This document shows positions 42,083 through 53,500 of a stretch of DNA of 64,000 bases, piece by piece. Position 1 is the stretch's first letter. Every line of letters begins with the position of its first letter. Below the pieces are notes generated by a model that had not been told where the DNA came from, did not search any database, and was given only the letters and a program-made list of their open reading frames with translations. The DNA lies in NCBI GenBank assembly GCA_025594325.1, contig JANHCV010000002.1:1240001-1304000 (forward strand), read 5' to 3'. This DNA comes from Blastocladiella emersonii ATCC 22665 (lineage: Eukaryota > Blastocladiomycota > Blastocladiomycetes > Blastocladiales > Blastocladiaceae). Made by a program: the position numbers and the translations under genes.

Positions 42083-43683
42083 ATGAATTCTCGCGAGGCA
42101 AACGCATCAACTATCAGCACCGACTCGACCGTGCCCATGGCACTTGAAGCCTCGGTGCCCGCGGGTCCCCTGCACGGCAAGCACTCGGCGACGACGCTGA
42201 CGATCGTCGACGAAGATGCCGTGACGGCGTCGCGCGAGGAGATCCACGTCAGCACCACCGCCGCCGGTGGCGACAACGCTGCGCCGGCGCCGCGCGGCGA
42301 GGCCGGCGACGGGTACCCCGGTCAGATCGACGGCGGGCTCACGGCGTGGATGCAGGTGTTCGCTGCGTTCCTCGTCTTCTTCGGCGTGTTTGCGTCCATG
42401 AACAGCTTCGGCCTGTACGCCAAGCGGTACCGCGACGTCGACTTCCCCGACGCCTCGCTCGCGTCCATCTCGCTAGCGGGCTCGCTGTCGCCCATGTTCA
42501 TGGCGCTCGCCGGCCCGTTCGCCGGTCGCATGGCCGAGACCGTCGGGTACCGCTGGACGCTGTTCACGCACGCCGTCGTGTCGACGCTCGCCCTCGTGCT
42601 CGCCAGTTTTGCCACCGAGATCTGGATGATCGCGCTCACCCAGGGCGCCCTGTACGGCGCCGCGTGCTCGCTCGGGATCAACACGGCGCCCGGCCTCGTC
42701 GCCCAGTGGTGGGCCAAGCGCCGCTCGCTCGCCATTGGTGTGGCCGTTGCTGGGTCGGGTGTTGGTGGGCTCGTCTGCGTCAATATCATCCAGGCCCTCC
42801 TCCCCGCCATCGGCTCGCCCTGGACCCTCCGCGTTATCGCCGCCGGTAACTTTGCCTTCCTCGCGGCGGCGGCCGCTATGGCGCGCCCGCGTCTCCCGCG
42901 CTTCTCCAAGATGGCGCCCGCCGGCGGGTCGGACGGCGACGAGGCGACCAAGAAGAAGCGCCGTCCGCTCATCGACATCTCGCACTTCAAAAACATCCGG
43001 TTCAACCTCCTGTTCGCCGGCCAGGCGCTCATCGGGTTCGGCTTCCTCACGCCCATCTATCGTATGCTTGCGTCACCCGCCATCCGCCCATCCTCACGAC
43101 CTCGCGCTGACAATCCTCCCACCCCCGCCGTCTAGTCATGCCTACGTACATTGCCGAGGTGACGCCGCACTCGCCAGCCTTTGCCGCGCTGCTGCTGACG
43201 CTGTTCAACGTGGCGTCCATTTTCGGGCGCATCACCATGGGCTGGCTGGCCGACCGGATTGGCAACGTGACGGCGCTCGCGCTGTCGTTTGTGCTGTCGG
43301 GCGTGTCGATCCTGACGACGTGGCTGTTTGCGGGCAGCAACCAGCCGCTGCTGATTGTGTTCATGTGCATCTTCGGGTACGCGTCGGGCGCCTTCTTCAG
43401 CATCACGCCGAGCTGCATCGCGCAGCTGTTCGGCGTCGCCACGCTGCCGTCGGTCGCGGGCCTGCTGAACACCAGCAGCGTGATCGGGTACCTGTTCGGC
43501 ACGCCCGTCGCGACCGCGCTCATCATGAACCGCGTCGGCGCCGACCCCGCGAGCTGGGCGTTCCCGTCCCAGCATTACGCGGGCGCCGTCGCGTTCGCTG
43601 GGTTCGTCATGTTCGCGGGCGGCGTCATCGTGTTCTGGCTCCGCTACGCTGTCATGGATCGCCGGTTCTTCATCAAGCTCTAG
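42083..43683 (+). CDS. MFS monocarboxylate-type transporter 2 (508 aa)
   Basis: Paralogue of the preceding carrier. Exons 42083-43061 and 43136-43683 join in phase 1 across a 74-nt intron (GTATGC...GTCTAG), restoring FLTPIYLMPTYIAEV, which aligns with YLTPFYYLPAYTVKI of carrier 1. ATG 42083 follows a noncanonical CTGCACACT, so it is the first usable start. The cytosolic N-terminus is about 80 residues and lacks the His run. The entry motif is DGGLTAWMQVFAAFLVFFGV; TM2-TM3 loop GRMAETVGYRW; TM8-TM9 loop GWLADRIGN. The central loop is longer and basic (MAPAGGSDGDEATKKKRRPL). Different N-terminus and intron content suggest an old tandem duplication. Substrate unknown. Confidence 0.88.
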
Positions 43684-43733
43684 ATTTTTGTGTGTGTTTT
43701 GGTTGGTCGGTTTTGTGTGATTCCCCCCACTTC

Positions 43734-44676
43734 TTATATAGCTGTCATATCTATGCGCAGCTCTCCCTGGATCGCGTCCGGCCAGCTCGAGTACGCGCGC
43801 TGAGTGAAGCTGCCGTCGTCGGGGCTCGGTTCCAGCGCAACGACGCGCCCCGTTTCGAGTTCGGCGGCCACGACGCCGTCCTTGATCCAAACCAAGTGGA
43901 CGACATCGGCTTCCTCCTCGTCGTCGCCGTCGTCGCCCACAATCTCGAGCGGCTCAACCTCGCCGCTGTCGACCCACGCCATGAGACACCCGCCTACTCG
44001 CCGTCCACTCGTCAGTTTCGCCTTCACCCCAGCGACATCAAGCGTGCGTACCCGCTCGCACCACAGTCCACCCATCCGCGACCACAACCTGCTCCGCGTC
44101 CATCCCCTCGACCGCTTCCACAACCTCGGGCACGCCGTGCCACGCAAAGTCCACGGCGTGGCCCAGCTGTCCGCGGTGGTTCCACCCGAACATGGCGACG
44201 TCGCGCGTCCGAGCGCGGATCGCGGCGAACGAGGACCGGCTGCCCGACAGCGACGCGTACAGCTCGCCGTCGACGCGTTCGAACTTCGAGGAGCCGGGTG
44301 CGCGGACGTAGATGTGGCCGGCGCGTGACGAGACGTCGGGCGCGACGAGAACGGCGAGGTGCCCGCTCGACAACGCGGCGGCGGCGAGGATGACCGAGTC
44401 GGCGAGGGCTGAGATCGAGTGCGACGAAGTCGCGGTCCAGCTGCGCGACGCGGGCGAGTACTCGTGCAGGTTGCGTGACGTGGTCCAGATCGAGGGCGAG
44501 GCCATGGCGATCAGGTCTTCGCCGTCGAAGGGCGATACGAGAGGCCGGAGCGACACACACTCTGCGGCAGCCGTGCCCGTGAACGGGTCGCGGCCAACGC
44601 ACCACCACGACGCCGGCGCGCGCATGGCCAGGACTGCCCCGCTTGCATGCGAGTAGACTGCATCAAGTCGCTTCAT
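43734..44676 (-). CDS. RCC1-like repeat protein (294 aa)
   Basis: Exons 44052-44676 and 43734-43993 join in phase 1 (58-nt intron, GTACGC...GAGTAG, branch-like CTGAC). RCC1-type blades are suggested by VAMFGWNHRGQLGHAVD, by the blade ends EQVVVADGWTVVRAG and LIAMASPSIWTTSRNLHEYS, and by HIYVRAPGSSKFERVDG. Size and pattern resemble small RCC1-domain proteins such as yeast Ats1 or RCCD1 rather than the seven-blade nuclear exchange factor. No signal peptide. Function uncertain: possible roles are as a chromatin cofactor or in tRNA modification. Only 50 bp separates its stop from that of MFS carrier 2 (convergent) and 67 bp separates its start from the end of the SET gene on the same strand. Confidence 0.65.
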
Positions 44677-44743
44677 GGTTCAAGGAATGCATGCGCGTAT
44701 ATATGTACAAAGTGGGGAGAAGCTTGAGCTCTCAAGCAGGCTC

Positions 44744-45862
44744 TCAAGGGGACTGCTCGGCGAGCATCTCCTCAGCCATCACGTCCTCGCTGTCGTCGAC
44801 GGGCAGAATCTGCTCGGGGACGGGCTTCCCGTCCGTGCCGTGCATCTTGCGCTGGGCCCAGTAGCTCGCGCCGTACGAGACGAGGATCTCCTCGTCGGGG
44901 GCAATGGGCCGCGTCGCCACGTACATCGCGTGCCACATGTTGTTGACGGGCACGTAGAAGACCTCGCTGTTGATGAGCTCGCTCGGCCCGTCGTTGGCGA
45001 AGCGGAACCAGTTGCCCTTGAGCTTGGCGTCGATGCCGAGGTCCAGAATCTCGCCGGGCTTCTCCGGGTTCGGGATCTCGGAGAGGTACGTCCACACGTA
45101 GTCGGTCGTGAACGAGGCGTTGGTCAGGACGCCCGCGTACACGCCGAGCACGTCGCCGCGGCGGATGTGCGTCGACGCGAACAGGCCGTAGCCGCGCACC
45201 GCGTCCGTGAAGCTGACGTAGAAGCGCTGGTCGCCGCCGGTCCCGCGCTGCGCCCACGACGAGAACTGCTTGATGCGCAGCGTGATCTCGGCCGGGTCCG
45301 CCTTGCCGTACTCGTCATCGTCGATGTTGTGCGCGTCGATGATGGGCTTGATCGACGGCTCCACCTCCATGTTGTGGATCGGCACCACGCCGAGGTGCGT
45401 CAAAAAGTGCTCCATGCCGTACTTGACGCACGGCGTGACGATGGCCGGCGGCGTCTCCTGCTGCTTGAGCTGCTTCTGCTGCGCGGCCAGCAGCTCGGCC
45501 AGCGAGGCCGTCAGCCGCGCGTTGCTCGCCACCGTCTCGTCGTGCACCCGGCGGAGCGCGTCGTTGGACGACACGAGACGGTCGACGGTCGACGCCAGCT
45601 CCTGCAGCGCCACGGGAGACACGGTTTGCTGCTGCGGGACCGCCGGGCGGGACTTCTCGAAGAGCGACGGCAGGCGAATGCCTGTCGTGTCGGTCGAGAT
45701 GCCGAGCAGCTGTGATGCGAGCATTATCACGGCGAGCGACGCGAGCAGCGTCACGACGCCCTGCGGGACCACCGACGCCGTCTTCTTGACAATGTACATG
45801 GCGGGGTCTGACAGGCGGCGCTGCTTGGTCGGCGTCGTGGCGGGGCGGATGGCTGATGACAT
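44744..45862 (-). CDS. Membrane-anchored SET-domain protein (372 aa)
   Basis: Single exon. ATG 45862 (MSSAIRPATTPTKQRR) is chosen because the open frame above it looks like promoter. A basic N-terminus is followed by one transmembrane helix at about residues 35-55 (VVTLLASLAVIMLASQLLGI), then a helical Ala/Leu/Gln segment likely to form a coiled coil (RLTASLAELLAAQQKQLKQQ), then a SET domain at roughly 225-350: GYGLFASTHIRRGDVLGVYA, YVWTYL, GNWFRFANDGPSELINSE (the RFxNH motif carried as RFANDG), and APDEEILVSYGASYW, the usual catalytic-Tyr segment. SET domains methylate lysine with S-adenosylmethionine. The membrane anchor is unusual and implies a substrate at a membrane, or a nuclear-envelope location. 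With Asp in place of the usual His, activity needs testing. Confidence 0.78.
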   Translation of the reverse strand: MSSAIRPATTPTKQRRLSDPAMYIVKKTASVVPQGVVTLLASLAVIMLASQLLGISTDTTGIRLPSLFEKSRPAVPQQQTVSPVALQELASTVDRLVSSNDALRRVHDETVASNARLTASLAELLAAQQKQLKQQETPPAIVTPCVKYGMEHFLTHLGVVPIHNMEVEPSIKPIIDAHNIDDDEYGKADPAEITLRIKQFSSWAQRGTGGDQRFYVSFTDAVRGYGLFASTHIRRGDVLGVYAGVLTNASFTTDYVWTYLSEIPNPEKPGEILDLGIDAKLKGNWFRFANDGPSELINSEVFYVPVNNMWHAMYVATRPIAPDEEILVSYGASYWAQRKMHGTDGKPVPEQILPVDDSEDVMAEEMLAEQSP

Positions 45863-46372
45863 GGTGGTTGATGGAAGGGGTCTCGTTGCCAGCAACGAAG
45901 ACGCGGAGTAGTTTGTGTATGGAGAGAATCGAGGGCGGGCGCCGGCTCCTTTTGAGGCCGCGCTCGCTTCTCGAACTCGGCGACACCGTGCGGTTGTCCC
46001 TTTCATCACCGCTTCCACTCGCGTGTCCCCATTATAGCGCTCATTTGCGGGGGCGGTGGTGCTTGAGGCTGGTGATGGTGGCTTTGATGGCGACCGACGC
46101 GTGCAATGCTGCGCCACCTTGTCGAGTCCGCGCGGTCACCTGGCCGGCGCCCCCGCGTGAGCATCAGCTGATGTTCGACGCGACGCGTCGCGCGTTCGCT
46201 TTTCGCCGCCGCTCAAAACCTCGAGCAAGGTTTGCACTGAGCCCACGCTCTCGTATCTTTCCGCCACCATTGCAACGTATTCGCACCTAGACTAGGCTGC
46301 ACGTCCGGCCTGCTCATTCATTTCCTCATCTCCTTCGCATTGCTACACCCACATCCACTATCTTGCATCACC
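45863..46372. promoter_or_regulatory. Divergent promoter region (SET protein / S1-P1 nuclease)
   Basis: No gene. Contains GCGACGCGTCGCGCG at about 46180, a strong ACGCGT-centred palindrome, about 190 bp before the nuclease ATG. The last 60 bp are a pyrimidine-rich leader. Confidence 0.4.
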
Positions 46373-47687
46373 ATGAAGCACATTCTCTCGCTCATCGTGG
46401 CCGCCGCGCTCGCCCTGTCGCTCGCCGCCCGCGTCGAGGCCTGGGGCCGTATCGGTACGCCCCACCCCACAGCTCCCGCGCGCCCGCCCACCCTGCTGAC
46501 CTCCTACTCCCCAAACTCCAGGCCACACCCTGACAGCGCGCGTCACGATGCTCCAGCTGTCGGACCAGACAAAGTCGGCGCTCCGCACTCTTTTGCCCGA
46601 GGTGAACGGCGACATTGCGCGCGTGTCGTCGTGGGCGGACGAGATCAAGCGGTCGCCGCGCTACTCGGGCACCGGCCCGCTCCACTACAGCGACGCGCAC
46701 GACGACCCGCCGCACGCGTGCTCGTACATCTACGCCCGCGACTGCCCCGACGGCAAGTGCGTCATCTCCGCCATCCGCTCCTTCACCGAGACCCTGCAGA
46801 ACGCGACACTTACGGGGTTTGGCGCGACGCGGACGGCCGAGGTTGAAGAGGAGTCGATGCTCGAGTCCCGCTCGCCTCGCCGCCGCCGTCGTCGCCCGCA
46901 GCGCCCCGCGCCCAAGCCGGCGCCCACGGGCGCGCCGTCGCCGCCCCCGCCCCACGGCCAGCTGCCCGCCTTCACGCCCATCGAGGCGCTCAAGTTCCTC
47001 GTCCATCTCGGTACGCCGCCTTGCTTTGGCATCCCACGCACCTTCCAACTCACCCTCACCTCGTACGCGCACCCGTAGTCCAGGACGTCCACCAGCCGCT
47101 GCACCTGTCGGGCCGCGACCGCGGCGGCAACGACGCGGTGGCGCACTTTGGCCGGCGCACGACCAACCTGCACTCGGTGTGGGACTCGCTGATGCTCGAG
47201 AAGGCGGTGCGCGACGACTACCAGGGCGACGAGGACTACATGGCGCAGGCGCTGCACGCCAAGCTCGAGCTCGAGTGGCGCGCCGAGGCGCCGGCGTGGA
47301 CCGCGTGCCCCGTCGCCAACGCGGACCGCGCGGCCACGAGCGCACGCTTCGCCATGCAGGGCCAGCAGGCGTCGCACCTGTCCCTCGCGGGCCCGTCGTC
47401 GCTCGGCGCGCACATCGACACCGTCATGTGCCCCGAGTTCTGGGCCACGGGCGTCGACCTGCTCAACTGCAACAACGTGTGGCTGCACTACAGCGAGTCG
47501 GCCGACCTCGCCGGCGAGTACTACGCCGAGAACAAGGCCGTGCTGCTCAAGTCGGTCGTCATGGGGTGCGTGCGTCAGCGAGCTCGCAAGGGAGACGAAG
47601 GCGATGAGCTAACAGAGAGAAAAACGGTTGTGTAGTGGTGTCCGGCTCGCGGCGCTCCTAGAGGCCGTTTTCAATCCGAGTCGCTGA
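46373..47687 (+). CDS. Secreted S1/P1-type zinc nuclease (369 aa)
   Basis: Extracellular single-strand-specific nuclease of the S1/P1 family with a trinuclear zinc centre. Exons 46373-46454, 46522-47010, 47079-47565 and 47636-47687 join in phase (introns of 67, 68 and 70 nt). The signal peptide is MKHILSLIVAAALALSLAARVEA, with predicted cleavage before the invariant N-terminal Trp: the mature protein begins WGRIGHTLTA. Zinc ligands: Trp1 and His6 of that start, Asp in SSWADEIK, His in PLHYSD, then DVHQPLH, GGNDAVAHFGRR and TNLHSVWDS. The last small exon restores GVRLAALLEAVF, the usual terminus. A basic Arg/Pro insert (SPRRRRRRPQRPAPKPAP) interrupts the middle and is not typical. The final 17 bases overlap the end of the convergent SIM-repeat gene. 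Confidence 0.92.
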
Positions 47688-50236
47688 TCTCGATCGTTTC
47701 GGCTGCCGACGGCTGCGGCCTCCTCCTGCTGCTGCTTGACCCGCCGCCGTTCCTCGTGCTGGCGCCGGTGCTGTTGCGCCGCGTACCGGGGATCACGGCG
47801 GGCGCGTGCATGTACGACGGGAGGCGAGCTGGCGGCGCGGCGGCTACATTGCACATTCGCACACACAATTGTCAATATATACCCACTTTCTTGCTTGATC
47901 GCACGGTGTACCGATGAATCACGTACCTCGCTGGGAGAAAACACCCACCACGATGTCGTCGTCGTCGTCGCTGTCCGAGTTGCTCGACACGGTCACGACT
48001 TCGGCCTGGCTGCCGCTCGCTTGGCACCGGCCCTCGTCCCGCTCGTCATCGCTGTCGTTGACGACGACGACCTCGCTGGCGGCCCGTGACGCGCTGGTAC
48101 TGCTCGCGGCGGCGGATGGCGGTTGATCCCGCTCACTCAAACCGCTGGGGTGCGCCGACGCGCCGCGCGAAGTCGATGGCGGGCTGCCGCGACCGGTCGA
48201 CGTGTTGCTCGCAGCCGAACAAGCTGACCCGAGCCGCCCGCTCGATCCGCCCGCGTCCCGCGACGCACCGCGCGAGTCAGATGGCGATCTGCGTTGCCCG
48301 CTCGACGCGCTACTCGCGACAAACGACGCCGACCCGAGTCGCCCGCTCAATCCGCCCGCGTCCCGCGACGCGCTGCGCGAGTCTGGTGGCAACCCGTGTC
48401 GCCCGCCAAAGCCACCGGTGTGATTCGACGCGTGAGTTGGGACTGACAACGTCGCGACTCGCACGCCAAATCCGCCAGCGATGCGCAGCACGTCGCGCGA
48501 GACCGATGCGGACGACGACCCACTCGAGCCGCTGGCGGGCGGCGAAAATGTGCGGCGGCGGCGGTCGGCGCGCTCCTCCTCGTCGCTGTCCTCGACGATC
48601 ACCTCCTCGACCGGCCGAGAGCTGGTCCGCGGAATCGCGCCGGACGCAGCAGGCGCTGTGCTGGTCCGCGGGGTCGCGTCGGACGCAGTAGGCGCCGTGG
48701 TGTCCACGGCGTCCTCCTCGTCGCTGTCACCCAGCACGATGACCTCGACAGGCCGTGGCGCACGCGGCGGCGCGGGCGGTGGGGTCGGTACGCGAGGTGG
48801 AGTCGAGGATGAGGATGGCACGGTAATGACGGAGGGCGTAGAAGGAACGTCGATGGGCGATGGGGCGCGAGACGGCGAAGGGTCGCGCGGCGGGGTCTTG
48901 GGACGCGGTGGCGGCGCAGCGCGGGGCGGAGTCGCAACACGCAGCGGCGGATCGATGTGCGGTGGTGGCGCAACGCGTGGTGGTGTCGCGACGCGCGGTG
49001 GCGGGGAAGCACGAGCCAGCGTCCCAGTGCGCGGCCGAATCACCTTGCGAGGCGGCGACAGCGGAGGCGATGAAGATGATGGCGCGGGCGGTGCGGGAGA
49101 CGAGGCAGCGTCGCGAATCGGGCTCCATGGCTCGAACGTGTGGCGGTAATTGGTGGGGAGCAGGCGGTCGAGATCAGAGTCCTCGCTGAGGTCCCACCCG
49201 CTCTCCTCGATCTGGCCACGACGGCGGCGGCGGCGGCGCTGCGCCAGTCCCAGTGGCAGAGGTGCCCAGGATGACGGTGGCGGTGGCGATTCCGCGGGAC
49301 TAGCGCGCGGCGAGCGCGAAGTTGCGGACGCGGGAGCCTTCTGCTTCTGCTGCTGCTGATGAGTGATGCACTTGGGAAAGTCGACGAGGCCGAGCGTGAT
49401 GCGTTGCCGCTTCAGGCGCGACGTATCTGTGAGCGGCTTCGCCGCAGGCCGTTTGGATTGCGACGCGGTCGACGCAACGGCAGGATCCGAATACCAAGGC
49501 TACAAGGCGACTCGACGACGGTGAAATGATGAAAGCATAGACCAGCAACTATAGAACGTACCAAGCCAAACCCATCTAATAAGCTCGCGTCCGGCGTGAA
49601 ATGTTGTGCGGGGCGCTCGAGAGTGCGCACGAGATCGCAAATTTGCCTACATGGGTCGACAGAGTGTGAGCGAAGGCGATGGCGATGGGCAATGAATGAT
49701 CATACTTTATAGGGAGCTGCTTCGCGCCGCGACCACTCAGCTTGCCCTCGGCCTTACCGGTCCCGACTCGGCGCTCAAGCTCAAGCTTCAAGTGCTCCTG
49801 GACGGCCGCCCACATCTCCACCGCAGCGTGATCACCGACGTGCCTGCGGAAAGTCTAGGCGAACCGTAGATCAGGTACTCCATCACTGCAAGCCGAGCAG
49901 CGCTATTTCGAGTACCTTGCCGCAGTCGGCGTACGGGCACACGAAGCAGCCATCATCGGGCGACGGAAGCGTGTGTCTGACCGCTCTCGCGCGCACCACC
50001 GAGCAGGACGGCAACTCTGGGAGCGCGAAGCACGGGTCCCGCTCGGTGCGCGCAAAGTGGCTGGCAATCGCCGCCTGCGGAAGTGGAGGAGGAGGAGTCA
50101 AGTGCTTGGTGCCGGCGCGCCGCGTCCGCGACGATGCGACAGTCGACGACGACGACGAGCCCGTGTTGGCGCGCTTGGCCGGCTGAGCCGACTTACCTGG
50201 CGCGGCGCGCTTGCGGCCGGCTCCGCCACGCTCCAT
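47671..50236 (-). CDS. Zinc-finger-like protein with five SUMO-interaction-like motifs (766 aa)
   Basis: Not assignable to a known family. Five exons, 49916-50236, 49706-49854, 49562-49646, 47927-49499 and 47671-47843, join in consistent phases. The N-terminal region is basic and Ser-rich; the exon 1-2 junction creates CPYADCGKTFRRHVGDH, a compact Cys-Cys-His-His cluster. It is followed by an amphipathic helix (AVEMWAAVQEHLKLELERR) and QICDLVRTLERPAQHF. Then comes a 500-residue disordered Pro/Ser/Arg-rich region holding acidic-flanked hydrophobic motifs typical of SIMs: VEVIVLGDSDEED (about 436), EEVIVEDSDEEE (482), EVVVVNDSDDERDE (660), AEVVTVSSNSDSDDDDDIVV (682) and TIEISDSD at the C-terminus. 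Several SIMs imply binding of poly-SUMO or multiply sumoylated partners, as in SUMO-targeted ubiquitin ligases or SLX4-type scaffolds, but no RING or nuclease domain is seen. Confidence 0.7.
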
Positions 50237-50584
50237 TCTGGCGGTGCGGGCGAGACAGACAGCGGCGAGCGAGTGCGGGGCGGAGACGCGTCACCGAGGG
50301 CAGCAAAGAGGGGAGCGCGTGGGACTCACGTTGCGGGCGCTCACAGCTTCATCCAAGTCAAACCATGGGTGTGCAGACCGGTCGGGGTGCCGATGCGGCC
50401 GATGGGATGGTGGCTGCGAGCGGGAGGCCCCCGAAAATGCGGGACTCACATATTTTCGCACTGTAAAACGTGAGACCTGCTGATATCGCGACGCGTCCAC
50501 GGCCCCGCGCGTCGCGCTCAACTCCCACGGTCCCGTTCCAGCCACCAGTACGCGCTCGCATCAGATCAAGTCCCACTGAAGGCA
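50237..50584. promoter_or_regulatory. Divergent promoter region (SIM protein / WDR27)
   Basis: No gene. Contains GCGACGCGTCC at about 50488 and a second GAGACGCGTC at about 50283; no TATA box. Confidence 0.4.
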
Positions 50585-53500
50585 ATGGAAACCAATGTAT
50601 CGTGTCGCCCCGCGCTCGCTCCGCGCTCGGTTGCGCTCTCGCGGTCGCCCTCTGTGATCGCCGCAGGCCGCCTCGTCTCGGGCGAGGAGATTGTCGTTTC
50701 AACCCACGGCGCGCAACTTCTTCTCTTCGTGCTGGCCGACGGCGAGCTTCCAGCTGCCACCGAACCCGCCGCTGCCTCCCTGCACCAAGAACCCGCCGTC
50801 GCGGTCGCACTCCATGGCAACTCGGGCCGCGTCTTGTCCATGGATGCCGCTGGCGTCGTCGCAGAGCACACGATTGTCTCTTCCACCACCTCTCGTCATG
50901 GACTCGCTCTCCGGCCAGTGGGCGAAGTCGCCCGGCTCCCGCTTCCGCGCACACGAGCGTCGCTAAGCCTGAGCGCCGACGGGTCCTGCTTCTCCGCATC
51001 CAGCGACTGCGCCGTATACGTCATGCACCAGCAGCGCCATCTTGCCGCTCGACCTGGACTCCCTGCCGACCCGCAACAGCACTCGTGGCGCGGCGCGACG
51101 CGGTACTGCCTCGAGGGCCACCTCGCCCCCATCATCGCGACCGCCATCGCGCCCTCGACCGGCTGGCTCATCACTGCCGCCGAGGACCGCACGTTCAAGG
51201 TGTGGGACCTCGCCCAGCAGCGCTGCGTGTACCAGAGCGAGATCCTGTCGCCCACGGCGCAGCTCACGTCGCTCGACATGGGCCCGCGCGGCGACACGCT
51301 CTACGTCGGCGCCGACGACGGCACGCTGCGCACGTACCAGCTCGCTCCCGTGGTCCGCGCCGCTGACGTTCTGCGCGGCAAGTCGGACGCGGGAAACGCC
51401 GTGCAGCCGCAGCTGCGACACACGGTCAACGTTGCGCAGTGGCTCCGCAGCACGCTGGCGCGCGAGGACGAGGCCGAGGCGCAGCCCGAAACTATCACCA
51501 TCTCGACGGCGGGCCGCCCGCGCATGCCCGCTGCAGACAGTGCCGTGGATCTCTTCATGGACGACGTCATGTCCTGCTCACCCGCCATCCTCGCGTGCCA
51601 CGTGGTTGGCGAGCACACGTTTGTCTTTATCGCGAGCCACGTCTTTGTCGCTGACGCGGCGTCGGGCGACTTGCGCCACGCCGTGAACCTGTGCGCGCCG
51701 ACTCCCGTCGTCGGCAGCAGCCTCTTCTCGGCTCAGCAGCGAGAGCATGCGCTTGGTCTCACGCGTGCCGTCGCACTTCTGGACGACGGCGCCGTCGACG
51801 GCGAGGAGTGCAGCGACCACGTCTCGTGGGCCGTCGTCCCGCTCTTTGCTGCCGACTCGCCCTGGACCGTCCTCAGCCTCTCGCTAAGCCGTTCCTCGGT
51901 CCAGCTCGATCCCGGCTCCTCGCACGAGTTCATCGCGTCCTACCTCGCCGAGCACGCCGTCGACACGCGGCTCGACCAGGTCCTACCCGTCGCGATTGCA
52001 GCCGCGCACGGCGGTGCCTCGGCCTGGACTCGCGCGACGGTGCAGACCTCGCTCGACGCGCTCCACCGCGCGCGGCTGTTCACCGTGGCCGACCTGCTCG
52101 CCTCGCGCGGCGCAGATCTCGCAGCCCTTGGGCTTCCCATGGGCGTCGCAGGGCTCGTTGCCGATATTGTCAACGTCGCGACCGCGCTCCAGTCCGGCCG
52201 CTCGCGGCTCTCGTTTGACGGCGTGCCCGAGTCAAAGCTCGACGCCGGATCGCCGCTGCGCAAATGGATGTGGGCGAGCAAAAGCGCTCCCGTCGCTGGA
52301 AAGAAGAAGTTGCTCGACAAGCCCGTCACGTTCCACGCAAAGGTGCGCTCGTCCGGGTACACGGCCGCGCCCGTCGTCCCGCGCCATCTTGCTATGCAGC
52401 GGCAGAAACGTGGCGGCGGGACGCCCGCCTCGAGCGCAGCAATGCGCCCACGGTCGGCGACACCATCCGAAGCAGGTGGTGAGACGAGCGGGACGTGGGC
52501 CGCGCGCGGCGCAACCTCGGCGCTCGCGCCTTCCGTCGTGCTCGCGGAACCCATCCACCCGGCGTCCATCAGCGCCGCGTTGTTCGCACCGTGCTCCGGC
52601 CGATACCTCGCCCTCGGCACCAACGACGGCGCGGTCCTGCTCGCGCGACCCAGTCCAGCCGCGGCCGAGTCGCGGTTCCCTGTCCTCGCCACGCATCGGC
52701 TACCTGGCGGCGCCGTCAACAGCGTCGGGTGGTCGCACGACGAGTCCATGGTCGTGGCGAGCACGGCGTCGACGGTGTCAGTGTGGCGCGCGCCGTCAAG
52801 CGCATCCGCGGTTCCTGCGACCGCCGCTGCGATTGAGGACGCGCGCATCCTCGACGTGAACGAGTGGTACTCGGCCGGCGCGACCGTCTCCGCGGCGCAG
52901 TTCTTCTACCAGTCCAAGTTCCTCCTCGTCGCCGCGGGCGACCGCGTCGAGCTGCTCAAATACCGCACGTCCGCGGCTGACACGGTTGGTGGTGGGACCG
53001 AGAAGCGCAAGCTGCTGACCAGCTCTGCCTCGCTCGCCGACGTTGCGCCGCGCCGGCTCGCCACGACCATGGCCAAGCGCGTGTGGTCGGCGGCCGCGCT
53101 AGACGGCTCGCACGGGATCACGGCCATGGCCGCGTGCAACGCGACGCCGAGCCCGCTCATCGTCCACGCCACGTCGGGCAAGGCGCTGTGCATCGCCGAC
53201 GCGAACACGGGTACTATCGTGACCAAAATCGCGTCGGGCGGCGGCGGCGGATCCGACGTGACGCTCGACGACCCCGCGGCGCGGTTCCTCCCACCACTCG
53301 CGACGGCAACGACGGCGATTCCGCCCTCGCTAGCGCGACACCCGCTCACCCGCGCGATTCACGCGATCCGTGTCCTCGATCCCGCCTTCTGCACGACCCC
53401 CGGAGCCGCGCACCTGTTCATGACCACGGCCGCCGGCGACCTCGTCAAGCTGTGGGACGTGCGCACCGCATCGCCCGTCGTCCGGCTCGGCGCCGCGCTT

